The notes under the pieces are model-generated. The model saw only the letters and a program-made list of their open reading frames with translations. It was not told where the DNA came from and did not search any database. Positions 1-7,980 of a DNA stretch of 41,960 nt are shown here, piece by piece. Within the stretch, counting starts at the first letter, position 1, and every line of letters starts with the position of its first letter. The position numbers and the translations under genes are program-made. Origin of the DNA: Limnohabitans sp. (GTDB taxonomy: Bacteria; Pseudomonadota; Gammaproteobacteria; Burkholderiales; Burkholderiaceae_C); NCBI GenBank assembly GCA_024642215.1, contig JAHEBO010000006.1, positions 1 to 41,960 on the forward strand, written 5' to 3'.

Positions 1-244
1 ATTGCTCGCCTAGCTTGGCCGCAAAGGCTAGATCGGCAGCATCGCTACCGCCGAGTTGCAAAGCCACAGGGTGTTCTTCTGCGTTGAAGCGCAAGTGGCG
101 CTCTACGCTGCCATGCCGCAATGCTCCGGTCGTGACCATCTCGGTGTACAACAAGGTGTGTTGAGACAGCAAACGGTGGAAGAATCGACAGTGGCGGTCG
201 GTCCAGTCCATCATGGGGGCAACAGAGAGGCGCCAAGGACTCAT
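1..244 (-). CDS. dusA: tRNA-dihydrouridine synthase A, N-terminal part (runs off left edge)
   Basis: Reads on the minus strand from an ATG at 244 and is still open at base 1, so only about 81 N-terminal residues are present. The translation contains the DusA signature [15 protein letters not shown] followed by [10 protein letters not shown] and HPVALQLGG, the start of the FMN-binding TIM barrel. DusA enzymes reduce uridine to dihydrouridine at D-loop positions 20/20a of tRNA using NADPH; this is family knowledge. The start is uncertain: the frame stays open upstream and GTG codons at 268 and 271 are alternatives; no clear Shine-Dalgarno lies before 244. It sits 10 to 37 bases downstream of the helix-turn-helix gene on the same strand and may be co-transcribed with it. 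Confidence 0.9.
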   Translation of the reverse strand, partial: MSPWRLSVAPMMDWTDRHCRFFHRLLSQHTLLYTEMVTTGALRHGSVERHLRFNAEEHPVALQLGGSDAADLAFAAKLGEQ

Positions 245-281
245 TGAATTTGTAGAAGAATCATTCACCACCCAATGATAA

Positions 282-806
282 TTAATAAATGAAAGGCTTC
301 ATGTCCTTGAGCAATTGCTTATTTAAATTGGGCAGGGATTTTGCTAAATTAAGCTGCTTGGTGAGCTGAGCCATTTGAAATTCGGATTCATTGACTTGAT
401 ATGCCATTTTTTCACGCAACCAGGTCAGCAGATCGGCCAAATGCCACATGACGGCTTTTCCCTCATGAACTGGTGCTGGAAATGTAGGGTGATGCTGCAG
501 CATGAGCTTGCGCAAATTCTGGCGGGTAACCCCAACCGAGTCGGCAACGTCAGACAAGCCAACAAAATCAGGTGCAGCCTCAATCAGAACAGCTTCTGGT
601 AAGGCCTTTCGAACATCTGCCAAGGCACTCAAAAGCGCAAGTTCTGCTGATTTTGCTTTACGAGAAAAGTTGAGTGCAATGCGACCTGGCTGACCTAAGC
701 CTAACAATGCATCATCGCAGCCCCCGCCTCCTAGCCGTTCTGCAATATCGTCTCCGCCATCATCAGCGTGGCTGATTTGATACTTCAAAGTGAAGTGGTA
801 TTCCAT
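282..806 (-). CDS. Small helix-turn-helix DNA-binding protein
   Basis: A 174-residue protein. The middle (about residues 81-132, beginning [21 protein letters not shown]) looks like a MerR/excisionase-type helix-turn-helix, with the tryptophan and leucine pattern of a short wing behind it. Residues 1-75 form an acidic N-terminal domain with a [17 protein letters not shown] stretch that I recognise from conserved proteobacterial DNA-binding proteins of unassigned role. The C-terminal 40 residues are predicted helical. A sigma70 promoter and a perfect 16-bp palindrome overlapping its -35 box lie just upstream (827-863), so autorepression is a reasonable inference. No toxin-like partner is visible; the next gene downstream is dusA. 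Function beyond DNA binding is unknown. Confidence 0.75.
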   Translation of the reverse strand: MEYHFTLKYQISHADDGGDDIAERLGGGGCDDALLGLGQPGRIALNFSRKAKSAELALLSALADVRKALPEAVLIEAAPDFVGLSDVADSVGVTRQNLRKLMLQHHPTFPAPVHEGKAVMWHLADLLTWLREKMAYQVNESEFQMAQLTKQLNLAKSLPNLNKQLLKDMKPFIY

Positions 807-826
807 GTTTAGCTCTTAAAGGTTTC

Positions 827-855
827 AGCGTACCCCGTTCGAGATAAGTTGTCAA
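827..855 (-). promoter_or_regulatory. Sigma70 promoter of the helix-turn-helix gene
   Basis: On the minus strand TTGACA (855-850) is followed after exactly 17 bases by TACGCT (832-827). The -35 box matches the consensus in all six positions. The predicted start of transcription, near 820, lies about 14 bases before the ATG at 806. Confidence 0.7.
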
Positions 856-863
856 TTGACAAC
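848..863. promoter_or_regulatory. Perfect 16-bp palindrome, candidate operator
   Basis: GTTGTCAATTGACAAC is its own reverse complement over all 16 bases. It completely covers the -35 hexamer of the promoter for the gene at 282-806. A dimeric repressor bound here would block RNA polymerase; that the neighbouring helix-turn-helix protein is this repressor is inference. Confidence 0.6.
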
Positions 864-888
864 CATTTATAAATTGAAAATATGGCCT

Positions 889-914
889 AAAAAAAACCCC
901 GCCGAAGCGGGGTT
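889..914 (-). terminator. Rho-independent terminator of the pha operon
   Basis: Stem AACCCCGC (895-902) / GCGGGGTT (907-914) with a CGAA tetraloop, followed on the minus strand by a run of T (complement of the eight A at 889-896). It lies 35 bases after the phaB stop codon. Confidence 0.92.
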
Positions 915-948
915 CTGTCACAAGGCAGCAAGTGCCAAGTGCAGATGA

Positions 949-1686
949 TCAACCCATGTGCAAACCGCCATTGACGGAGAAGTCTGCGCCAGTGGCGTAG
1001 CCACCTTCTTCAGACGCCAACCAAGCAATGATGGATGCAATTTCGCTGGGCTCGCCCAAACGCTTCACGGGCACAGTGGCCACAATTTTCTCCAGCACAT
1101 CAGGACGAATGGCCTTGACCATGTCGGTGCCAATGTAGCCAGGGCTTACCGTATTCACGGTCACACCTTTGGTAGCCAACTCTTGCGCCAAGGCCATTGA
1201 AAAACCGTGCATACCCGCTTTGGCAGCTGAGTAATTGGTTTGACCCGCTTGACCTTTTTCGCCGTTCACCGATGAAATGTTGACAATGCGGCCCCAACCT
1301 TTTTCAACCATGTCGGCAACCACTTGCTTGGTAACGTTGAACATGGAGTTGAGGTTGGTTTCAATCACAGCGTCCCAATCTTCGCGCGTCATTTTCAAGA
1401 ACATGCGGTCTTTGGTAATGCCAGCGTTGTTGACCAACACGTCGATGGTGCCGTGCTCTGCCTTGGCCTTGGTGAAGGCGTCAACGGTTGAATTCCAATC
1501 ACCCACATTGCCGACGGATGCGTAGAAGGTGTAGCCCAAAGCTTTTTGCTCATCCAACCACTTGGTGAAGTCTCGTGTAGGACCGCAGCCCGCAATGACT
1601 TTAAAACCTTCTTTGTGAAGGCGTTGGCAAATGGCGGTTCCGATACCGCCCATACCACCCGTGACGTAAGCTACTTTTTGACTCAT
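949..1686 (-). CDS. phaB: Acetoacetyl-CoA reductase (PHB pathway)
   Basis: A 245-residue short-chain dehydrogenase, the usual PhaB length. It reduces acetoacetyl-CoA to (R)-3-hydroxybutyryl-CoA with NADPH, the second step of polyhydroxybutyrate synthesis. Visible features: the Rossmann glycine motif TGGMGGIG at residues 9-16, NNAG at 86-89, and the catalytic triad Ser139, Tyr152 and Lys156 (YSAAK). The C terminus SVNGGLHMG is typical of PhaB. A strong AAGGAG Shine-Dalgarno lies 8 bases before the ATG. It is the last gene of phaC-phaA-phaB and is followed by a terminator at 889-914. Confidence 0.96.
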   Translation of the reverse strand: MSQKVAYVTGGMGGIGTAICQRLHKEGFKVIAGCGPTRDFTKWLDEQKALGYTFYASVGNVGDWNSTVDAFTKAKAEHGTIDVLVNNAGITKDRMFLKMTREDWDAVIETNLNSMFNVTKQVVADMVEKGWGRIVNISSVNGEKGQAGQTNYSAAKAGMHGFSMALAQELATKGVTVNTVSPGYIGTDMVKAIRPDVLEKIVATVPVKRLGEPSEIASIIAWLASEEGGYATGADFSVNGGLHMG

Positions 1687-1725
1687 GGTTTGTCTCCTTA
1701 AAAATGAGTTTTAGTTTTTGAAAAT

Positions 1726-2904
1726 TTATCTCTCGAGGGCCAATGACACGCCCATACCACCACCGATGCACAACGCGGCCAAGCCTTTCTTGGCATCACG
1801 GCGCTGCATTTCGTGCAGCAAGGTGACCAAAATACGGCAACCAGACGCACCAATGGGGTGACCAATGGCAATGGCCCCGCCATTGACATTGACGCGCGCA
1901 GGATCGATGTCCAAAGCTTTGTTGACGGCACAGGCTTGAGCCGCAAACGCTTCATTCAATTCAAACAAATCGACATCACTGGCTTTCCAACCTGCGCGTT
2001 GCAAGGCTTTTTGGGAGGCCGGCACGGGGCCCATGCCCATCATGGCGGGGTCCAAACCACTGGTGCCAAAAGCTGCAATGCGCGCCAAGGGCGTCAAGCC
2101 CAAAGCGGCTGCCTTCTTGGCAGACATGACCACCACGGCAGCTGCACCATCGTTAATGCCCGAGGCATTGCCAGCAGTCACAGAGCCTGCTTTGTCAAAT
2201 GCAGGACGCAAGCCAGCCAGCGCTTCGGCATTGGTTTTCTTGTTGATGAATTCGTCGGTGTTGAAAACAAGTGCATCGCCTTTGCGCTGTGGAATGAGCA
2301 CGTCCACAATTTCATCTTTGAACTTGCCGGCGTCTTGGGCGGCACTGGCTTTTTGCTGGCTACCCAACGCCAAGGCGTCTTGCATGTCACGGGTGATGCC
2401 ATTGGCTTTGGCCACGTTTTCGGCGGTAATGCCCATGTGGTATTGGTTGTAGACATCCCACAGGCCGTCCACAATCATGGTATCGACCATGTTCCAGTTG
2501 CCCATGCGCTGACCGTCGCGTGAACCCATCAAAACGTGCGGCGATGCGCTCATGTTTTCTTGACCGCCGGCCACCACAATGTCGCTGTCACCCCAAGCCA
2601 CCGCTTGGGCTGCCAACATAACCGCTTTCAAGCCAGAACCACATACGGCGTTGATGGTCAGTGCCGGCGTTTCCATCGCAACGCCAGCCTTCATCAAAGC
2701 TTGTCGTGCTGGGTTTTGACCCGCACCTGCGGCCAACACTTGGCCCATGATGACTTCGCCAATTTGGTCCATGCCAAGGCCAGCACGTGCAATGGCTTCC
2801 CGAATGGCAATGCTGCCCAACTCAGGCGCGGCCACTTTGGCCAATGAGCCTCCGAACTTGCCCACAGCCGTACGCGCTGCTGAAACGATGACGATGTCTT
2901 CCAT
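1726..2904 (-). CDS. phaA: Acetyl-CoA C-acetyltransferase (beta-ketothiolase)
   Basis: A 392-residue thiolase that condenses two acetyl-CoA into acetoacetyl-CoA, the first step of polyhydroxybutyrate synthesis. The acylated cysteine is Cys88 in NAVCGSG, and the second half carries GHPIGASG with His349 and CIGGGMG with Cys379, giving the complete Cys/His/Cys catalytic set. The family length is about 392, so it is full length. The Shine-Dalgarno AAGGAAG precedes the ATG. It lies between phaC (33 bases upstream) and phaB (39 bases downstream) on the same strand, which favours the biosynthetic PHB role over fatty-acid degradation. Confidence 0.95.
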   Translation of the reverse strand: MEDIVIVSAARTAVGKFGGSLAKVAAPELGSIAIREAIARAGLGMDQIGEVIMGQVLAAGAGQNPARQALMKAGVAMETPALTINAVCGSGLKAVMLAAQAVAWGDSDIVVAGGQENMSASPHVLMGSRDGQRMGNWNMVDTMIVDGLWDVYNQYHMGITAENVAKANGITRDMQDALALGSQQKASAAQDAGKFKDEIVDVLIPQRKGDALVFNTDEFINKKTNAEALAGLRPAFDKAGSVTAGNASGINDGAAAVVVMSAKKAAALGLTPLARIAAFGTSGLDPAMMGMGPVPASQKALQRAGWKASDVDLFELNEAFAAQACAVNKALDIDPARVNVNGGAIAIGHPIGASGCRILVTLLHEMQRRDAKKGLAALCIGGGMGVSLALER

Positions 2905-2937
2905 GATGTCTTCCTTTGTTATGAATGATTTGAAAAA

Positions 2938-4656
2938 TTAAGCACGTGCTTTGACGTAACGGCCTGGTGCCGCTTCGATGATTTTGGATTTGGCATCCTT
3001 GCCATAGTGCTTGGGTGCCGCAATTTGTTTGCCCGCATGCGTCTTGAGCCAATCGGACCAATCGGTCCACCAGCTGCCAGGCAACTCGGTGGCGCCAGCA
3101 ATCCACTCTTGCGCTGTGGCTGGGAACTTACCGTCTTCGCGCAACCAGTGGCTGCGCTTGTTGGCGGCGGGTGGGTTGATCACCCCCGCAATGTGGCCTG
3201 ATGCGCCCATCACAAAACGTTTTTTACCTGGCAAGTGCTGGGTGGAAGCATATGCACCGCCGATGGGCACGATATGGTCTTCGCGTGAGCCATAAATGTA
3301 GACCGGGATATTGACTTTGCCGAGGTCAATTTTTTCACCACAAACTGTAACTGCGCCGGGCGTGACAAACTTGTTTTCCAGATAGGTATTGCGCAGGTAC
3401 CACGCATAGAACGGTCCTGGCAAATTGGTCGAATCGCTGTTCCAGTAGAGCAAGTCAAAGGGGGGCGGCGACTCACCTTTGAGGTAATTGCCAACCACAT
3501 AGTTCCAAACCAAATCATTGGGGCGCAAAAAGCTAAAGGTAGACGCCAAGTCTTGTCCTTTGAGCAAGCCACCCTGCCCCATTTGCATTTCGCGAAACTT
3601 CACAAAGTTCTCGTCGATGAAAACATCTAACACACCCGTGTCTGTGAAGTCGATCAACGTGGTTAAGAACGTCGCACTTGCCACGGGCTTCTCACCCCGC
3701 GCTGCCAACACCGCCAGCGCGTTGCTCAAAATGGTGCCGCCAACACAGAAGCCCAATGCATTGATTTGCTTGGCGCCTGTGATGTCTTGAACTTGCGCAA
3801 TGGCTTTGATGGCCGCATGTTCAATGTAATCGTCCCATGACTTTTGCGCCATGGATTCATCTGGATTGCGCCAACTCACCACAAACGTGCGGTGACCTTG
3901 GCTGACCGCGTAGCGAATGAGCGAGTTGTTGGGTTGCAAATCCAAAATGTAAAACTTGTTGATGCAAGGCGGCACCAACAAAAACGGTTTTTCATAAACT
4001 TTGGCAGTGAGTGGCTTGTACTCAATTAATTGAAAATAGTCATTTTCAAAAACCACAGCACCCTCGGTAGTGGCCACGTTCTCACCCACCACAAACTTGC
4101 TTTCATCGGTCATGGACACATGTCCTTGCTGCATGTCGTGCAACAAGTTTTGGATGCCTTTGGCCAAGCTTTCGCCTTTGGTTTCAATGGCCTTTTTTTG
4201 CGCTTCCGCGTTGAAGGCTAAGAAGTTACTGGGGGCCGATGCTGCAACCCATTGCTCGACGGCAAATTTAATTTTGTTTTGCGTATGCTCATCTGCATCT
4301 ACGGCGTCTGCCAATCCCATCATGGTTTTGGCGTTGAGCAAATAAGCGCCTGCAGTGAACGCCGCCATCGGATTGCCGGTCCATGCATCACTTGAAAAGC
4401 GACGGTCTTTGAGCTGGTGCTTTGAATCAAGGCCATGGTTCCAAAGTGCCGTAGCCTCTTCTAGATAAGTTGCCTGTAAAGCCTTGAGTTTTTCTTGAGA
4501 AAAACTCAGTTGGGTTGCAGCTTTTTCTGCACCGGGCACAATACTGCCCAGGTCCATGGTTTGAAAAGTTTGCATGGCTTGACCCCAGCTCTTGGCAAGG
4601 TTCTGCTGAAACTCTTCACCCGCGCGAGACCAAAATTCATTGGGTGAATTTGTCAT
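2938..4656 (-). CDS. phaC: Class I polyhydroxyalkanoate synthase
   Basis: A 572-residue poly(3-hydroxyalkanoate) polymerase that joins (R)-3-hydroxyacyl-CoA monomers at the granule surface. The lipase-like box is GFCVG with catalytic Cys304; the other triad members are Asp460 in SREDHI and His488 in GASGHIAGV, an arrangement known from class I synthases. The N-terminal 200 residues are the variable domain found in PhaC proteins of this length. A GTG lies 6 bases further upstream, but AGGAG is only 2 bases from it and 8 bases from the ATG at 4656, so I chose the ATG. First gene of the phaC-phaA-phaB operon. No phaR repressor or phasin gene lies next to it, so granule coat functions must be elsewhere. 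Confidence 0.96.
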   Translation of the reverse strand: MTNSPNEFWSRAGEEFQQNLAKSWGQAMQTFQTMDLGSIVPGAEKAATQLSFSQEKLKALQATYLEEATALWNHGLDSKHQLKDRRFSSDAWTGNPMAAFTAGAYLLNAKTMMGLADAVDADEHTQNKIKFAVEQWVAASAPSNFLAFNAEAQKKAIETKGESLAKGIQNLLHDMQQGHVSMTDESKFVVGENVATTEGAVVFENDYFQLIEYKPLTAKVYEKPFLLVPPCINKFYILDLQPNNSLIRYAVSQGHRTFVVSWRNPDESMAQKSWDDYIEHAAIKAIAQVQDITGAKQINALGFCVGGTILSNALAVLAARGEKPVASATFLTTLIDFTDTGVLDVFIDENFVKFREMQMGQGGLLKGQDLASTFSFLRPNDLVWNYVVGNYLKGESPPPFDLLYWNSDSTNLPGPFYAWYLRNTYLENKFVTPGAVTVCGEKIDLGKVNIPVYIYGSREDHIVPIGGAYASTQHLPGKKRFVMGASGHIAGVINPPAANKRSHWLREDGKFPATAQEWIAGATELPGSWWTDWSDWLKTHAGKQIAAPKHYGKDAKSKIIEAAPGRYVKARA

Positions 4657-4689
4657 GTGCACTTCTCCTGTAATTGAGCATCTTTAAAT

Positions 4690-4935
4690 ATGTACATCGT
4701 TCCAATTGCCTGGCTTTACGTCGCACTCATGATGAGCGTGGCAGAAGCAACCAACACGAATGGGTCCATCCTTGGAGGCATTCTGACCTTCATTCTTTAC
4801 GGAATCCTTCCAACTTCCATCATGGTTTACGTGATGGGCACGCCTCACCGCAAAAAAGCCAGATTAGCACTGGAAAAGGCTCAAGCAGAGCCTACGCAGG
4901 TACAAAACGACAACAAAACAACACCTACGCTGTAA
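4690..4935 (+). CDS. Small conserved membrane protein, unknown function
   Basis: An 81-residue protein with two hydrophobic segments, about residues 3-18 (IVPIAWLYVALMMSV) and 27-49, and a polar, positively charged tail after GTPHRKK. I recognise it as a conserved hypothetical of Burkholderiales but know no function. It is divergent from phaC with only 33 bases between the two start codons, and its 3' end overlaps the 3' end of pgeF by 11 bases (tail to tail). No strong Shine-Dalgarno is visible. Real gene status rests on recognisable sequence and hydrophobic architecture. Confidence 0.75.
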   Translation: MYIVPIAWLYVALMMSVAEATNTNGSILGGILTFILYGILPTSIMVYVMGTPHRKKARLALEKAQAEPTQVQNDNKTTPTL

Positions 4936-5758
4936 TCCAGATGTAAGCCGCCATGCGGCCAGAGCCGCCTTTTGCCACAGCATCGCGCCTGTGGGAGTGA
5001 TAAACAGTGTCTTGTCGGTAGGTGCACCAAGGCAAGCTGCTGTCATTGCCATAAACAGCTTGAAAGCCCGCCTGTTTTAAGCGCGCTCTTGCCAATCCTG
5101 CCAAATTGGCAAAATATTTGTTGGCCGACGTAGGCACGAACAATTCATGGGGATGGCTGGCAAATTTGAGCAAACTTGCAAAGGCTGAATGGACGTCCTC
5201 GCCCACTTCAAAGGCCGTAGGCCCAATGCAGGGGCCTAACCAGACCAAGCAGTCTTGTGTTTCCAGGCCTTGTAACTTGGCAGCTTGCGCCAAGGTCTCT
5301 ACAACGCCATGCCCCTCAGTGCCCGCCAATCCACGCCAACCCGCATGTGCACCGGCCACCCACTTGGCTTTGGGGTGGCACACCAAAATTGGCAAGCAAT
5401 CGGCCGCCATGATGGCAAAAGCCAAACCGGATTGAGTGGTCCAAGCCACATCGGCTTCGGTGTTGGAAGGGGTGGACGGTTCAACGGCGATGCCGTGCGT
5501 GCCATGAACTTGGCGAAGGTAAACAGCAGGCACACCCAGCGACTGCCGAACCAATTCACGATTCTGCAAAACATCAGCGGGGTTGTCCCCGGACAAGAGC
5601 CCTAAATTGAGCTCATTCCAAGGCGCTTGCGAGACGCCCCCCCGTCGGGTGGTCATGAGAGCCTGCACAAACTCGGGGGCAGGCCAATCGGGCTGAAAAC
5701 CAAGCAATTCTTTACGCTGCATCGGGGCAAGCAGAGGGCTGCGCCATTTGGAAAGCAT
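4925..5758 (-). CDS. pgeF: Peptidoglycan editing factor PgeF / YfiH (laccase-domain protein)
   Basis: A 277-residue member of the YfiH/DUF152 family, formerly called polyphenol oxidase or multicopper oxidase-like. In E. coli PgeF removes muropeptides carrying L-Ser in place of L-Ala, which is family knowledge. The conserved metal-binding set is visible: QVHG (His85), AADC (Cys121) and HAGWRG (His138). The ORF start at 5758 overlaps the 3' end of maiA by 47 bases; an internal ATG at 5722 (residue 13) would cut the overlap to about 11 bases. Neither has a convincing Shine-Dalgarno, so the start is uncertain. Likely translated from the maiA transcript. Confidence 0.88.
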   Translation of the reverse strand: MLSKWRSPLLAPMQRKELLGFQPDWPAPEFVQALMTTRRGGVSQAPWNELNLGLLSGDNPADVLQNRELVRQSLGVPAVYLRQVHGTHGIAVEPSTPSNTEADVAWTTQSGLAFAIMAADCLPILVCHPKAKWVAGAHAGWRGLAGTEGHGVVETLAQAAKLQGLETQDCLVWLGPCIGPTAFEVGEDVHSAFASLLKFASHPHELFVPTSANKYFANLAGLARARLKQAGFQAVYGNDSSLPWCTYRQDTVYHSHRRDAVAKGGSGRMAAYIWITA

Positions 5759-6347
5759 CCAGCTTCATGCACGCGTCAAATGCCCCCATGGTGAGTGGCA
5801 GGCCATCAAAATTCACATCGAAACGTTTGCCGTTGAAAATTTGGGGCACCAAACAGCAGTCTGCAATGCTGGGCGTATCGCCATAGCAATAGGTTGACTT
5901 GGGGCCTTGTGCCAATTGGCGCTCAAAAGCTTCCAAACCTTCACGAACCCAGTGGCGGTACCACGTGTTTTTTTGGTCTTCGCTCAACGCCAAAGTATCA
6001 GACAAATATTTCAAAACACGCAGATTGTTGATGGGATGAATTTCACAAGCAATCGATTGCGCCAAGGCCCTGACGCGCGCACGACCCAGTGCATCCTTGG
6101 GCAACAAGGCTGGCGTGGGATGCGTTTCGTCCAAATACTCCATGATGGCCAAGGATTGGCTTAAATGCTCGCCGTCCACCACCAAGTTGGGCACCAAATT
6201 GTCTGCCGCCACTGCGCTGTAGCTGGGCAACTTGTGCTCGCCTTTGGCAATGTGAATTGGGATGTATTCGTAGGGCAAACCTTTCAGATGAAGCGCAATG
6301 CGGACACGAAAAGACGCAGAAGATCGGAAGTAGTTGTAAAGTTTCAT
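5712..6347 (-). CDS. maiA: Maleylacetoacetate isomerase (zeta-class glutathione transferase)
   Basis: A 211-residue GST-fold enzyme that isomerises maleylacetoacetate to fumarylacetoacetate with glutathione in tyrosine/homogentisate degradation. The zeta-class signature SSASFRVRIAL lies at residues 9-19, followed by the thioredoxin-fold and all-helical domains (NLVPNLVVDG, SLAIMEYLDE, ACEIHPINNLRVL). I start at the ATG at 6347 because MKLYNYFRSSASFR is the usual N terminus; the frame has two further ATG codons at 6353 and 6359. It is divergent from aat with 23 bases between starts. No other homogentisate-pathway gene is in the window, so a related isomerase or GST role is possible. Confidence 0.88.
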   Translation of the reverse strand: MKLYNYFRSSASFRVRIALHLKGLPYEYIPIHIAKGEHKLPSYSAVAADNLVPNLVVDGEHLSQSLAIMEYLDETHPTPALLPKDALGRARVRALAQSIACEIHPINNLRVLKYLSDTLALSEDQKNTWYRHWVREGLEAFERQLAQGPKSTYCYGDTPSIADCCLVPQIFNGKRFDVNFDGLPLTMGAFDACMKLDAFQMAQPSACPDAA

Positions 6348-6370
6348 AGGCATTAGCATAAACTGGAAAC

Positions 6371-7135
6371 ATGTCCACCGACCCCCCTGAACCTCACCTG
6401 CCTTGGATCGAAAGCCAAGACCCCCTGCCCCCGGTCGAAAACGCTTGGGGGGCAGACAGTGATGCGCCTGGTTTGTTGGCTGCAGGCACAGACCTGGGTG
6501 TCAATAGGCTCTTAGAAGCCTATGGCCAAGGTGTCTTTCCTTGGTTTAACCCAGATCAACCGGTGTTGTGGTGGAGTCCAGATCCGCGCATGGTCTTGAA
6601 AATTGCAGACTTCAAGCTTCACCGCTCGTTGCGCAAAACCCTCACCCGCTACGCGGCACATCCTCAGTTTGAGTTGTGCTTTGACCGCGCGTTTAACCAA
6701 GTGATTGAAGCTTGTTCAACAAGTCCGCGGGAAGGTCAAAACGGCACTTGGATCGTGCCAGCCATGGTTGAAGCCTATCAAGCATTGCACCGCGCAGGCC
6801 ATGCGCACAGTGTAGAAACTTGGTTGGATGGCAAGCTGGTGGCTGGACTTTATTTTGTTTGCATTGGCCGCGCAGTGTTTGGTGAATCGATGTTCAGCAC
6901 CGTCAGCGATGGCTCCAAAATGGCATTGGCGGCTTTGGTTCAAGTGTGTGAACGTCATGGCATCGAGGCCATCGATTGCCAACAAAATACGGCCCATTTG
7001 GCATCGATGGGCGCTCAAGAAATGACGCGCGCTGAATTTCTAAAGATCACCCACCAAGCAAAGCAAGCTGCCAGTCCCGACTGGCAAAACGCCGCCATTG
7101 ATTGGGACCTTTGGCGCAACGCCAAGACAACATGA
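6371..7135 (+). CDS. aat: Leucyl/phenylalanyl-tRNA-protein transferase
   Basis: A 254-residue Aat enzyme that transfers Leu or Phe from aminoacyl-tRNA onto N-terminal Lys or Arg, creating a ClpS/ClpAP degron in the cytoplasm. Diagnostic motifs are YGQGVFPWF (residues 51-59), LWWSPDPR (66-73), the central FGESMFS and the [15 protein letters not shown] stretch. Length is slightly above the usual 230-250 because of a proline-rich N terminus. The stop codon overlaps the bpt start in ATGA (7132-7135), so the two transferases are translationally coupled. Confidence 0.95.
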   Translation: MSTDPPEPHLPWIESQDPLPPVENAWGADSDAPGLLAAGTDLGVNRLLEAYGQGVFPWFNPDQPVLWWSPDPRMVLKIADFKLHRSLRKTLTRYAAHPQFELCFDRAFNQVIEACSTSPREGQNGTWIVPAMVEAYQALHRAGHAHSVETWLDGKLVAGLYFVCIGRAVFGESMFSTVSDGSKMALAALVQVCERHGIEAIDCQQNTAHLASMGAQEMTRAEFLKITHQAKQAASPDWQNAAIDWDLWRNAKTT

Positions 7136-7899
7136 CGCACCTGAAAGACTTGCCCTTCAGTACGCTGCAGTTTTACGCCACTGCGGCCTATCCATGCAGT
7201 TACCTTGATGCCCGAGAAGCGCGGTCCCAAGTGGCAACGCCCAGCCATCTCATCCAAAACGAGGTCTATTCCGACTTGGTGGCCCGAGGCTTTAGGCGCA
7301 GTGGTTTGTTCACTTACAGACCTTATTGCGATGGTTGCCAAGCCTGTGTACCCCTGCGTGTTTTGTGTGAAGAATTCAAACCCGATCGCAGCCAAAAACG
7401 CGCTCTGAAAAAACACCAAAACCTGGTGGCCAGAGTCTCTCGACTGGGCTTTGAAACGGCGCACCACGACTTGTATTTACGCTACCAAAACAGCCGGCAC
7501 GAAGGTGGCGGCATGGACCAAGACAGCGTAGAACAGTACAAACAATTTTTGCTTCAAAGCCGAGTGAACTCTCGCTTGGTGGAGTTTCGCGAAGCCTCGT
7601 CCGAAGGAGGCTTGGGCGAACTCAAAATGGTCAGCATTGTGGATGTACTGAATGACGGTTTGTCTGCCGTCTACACCTTTTACGCCCCCGAAAAAGACGC
7701 CAGTTACGGCACCTATGGCGTGCTGTGGCAAATCAAACAAGCCCAATCCTTGGGCTTGCCCTATGTCTACTTGGGCTATTGGATAGGTGCCAGTCCCAAA
7801 ATGCAGTACAAAGAACGTTTTAACCCCCACGAGCGCTTGCGAGATGGCCTATGGCATCGCCATTTCAAAGCGATTGAAGATGATGCTTTCCAAAGCTAA
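7132..7899 (+). CDS. bpt: Aspartate/glutamate leucyltransferase (bacterial ATE-like)
   Basis: A 255-residue Bpt enzyme that attaches Leu from Leu-tRNA to N-terminal Asp or Glu, extending the N-degron rule to acidic residues. The conserved cysteines appear as PCSYL (Cys22) and CDGCQAC (66, 69, 72), and the C-terminal half has the GNAT-like [16 protein letters not shown] block. I chose the ATG at 7132 rather than a TTG 30 bases upstream because MTHLKDLPF is the family N terminus and the ATG overlaps the aat stop. With aat it forms a complete Leu-transferase pair. Confidence 0.94.
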   Translation: MTHLKDLPFSTLQFYATAAYPCSYLDAREARSQVATPSHLIQNEVYSDLVARGFRRSGLFTYRPYCDGCQACVPLRVLCEEFKPDRSQKRALKKHQNLVARVSRLGFETAHHDLYLRYQNSRHEGGGMDQDSVEQYKQFLLQSRVNSRLVEFREASSEGGLGELKMVSIVDVLNDGLSAVYTFYAPEKDASYGTYGVLWQIKQAQSLGLPYVYLGYWIGASPKMQYKERFNPHERLRDGLWHRHFKAIEDDAFQS

Positions 7900-7915
7900 T
7901 TTCATCTTGTAAAAT
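7887..7915 (+). promoter_or_regulatory. Candidate promoter of the IclR-type gene
   Basis: TTTCCA (7887-7892, four of six matches to the -35 consensus), 17 bases, then TAAAAT (7910-7915, five of six). Transcription would begin near 7922, just before the inverted repeat at 7928-7947. Confidence 0.4.
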
Positions 7916-7927
7916 CAAATTTCGCAA

Positions 7928-7947
7928 AGTCTTCCCCAAAGAAGACT
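7928..7947. repeat. Inverted repeat before the IclR-type gene
   Basis: AGTCTTC (7928-7934) and GAAGACT (7941-7947) form a perfect 7-bp inverted repeat with a 6-base spacer. It lies 33 bases before the ATG. IclR-family proteins commonly autoregulate through palindromes near their promoter, so this is a candidate operator; it could instead be a weak hairpin ending the aat-bpt transcript, but no T run follows it. Confidence 0.5.
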
Positions 7948-7980
7948 CCTTCGCTTTCAAAAAGACAGAGGTTCAGTCCC

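Noticed and set aside
1813-2523. 236-codon open frame on the plus strand
   Set aside because: It lies wholly antisense to phaA, is rich in His, Gly and Gln from reverse reading of a thiolase, and matches no family.
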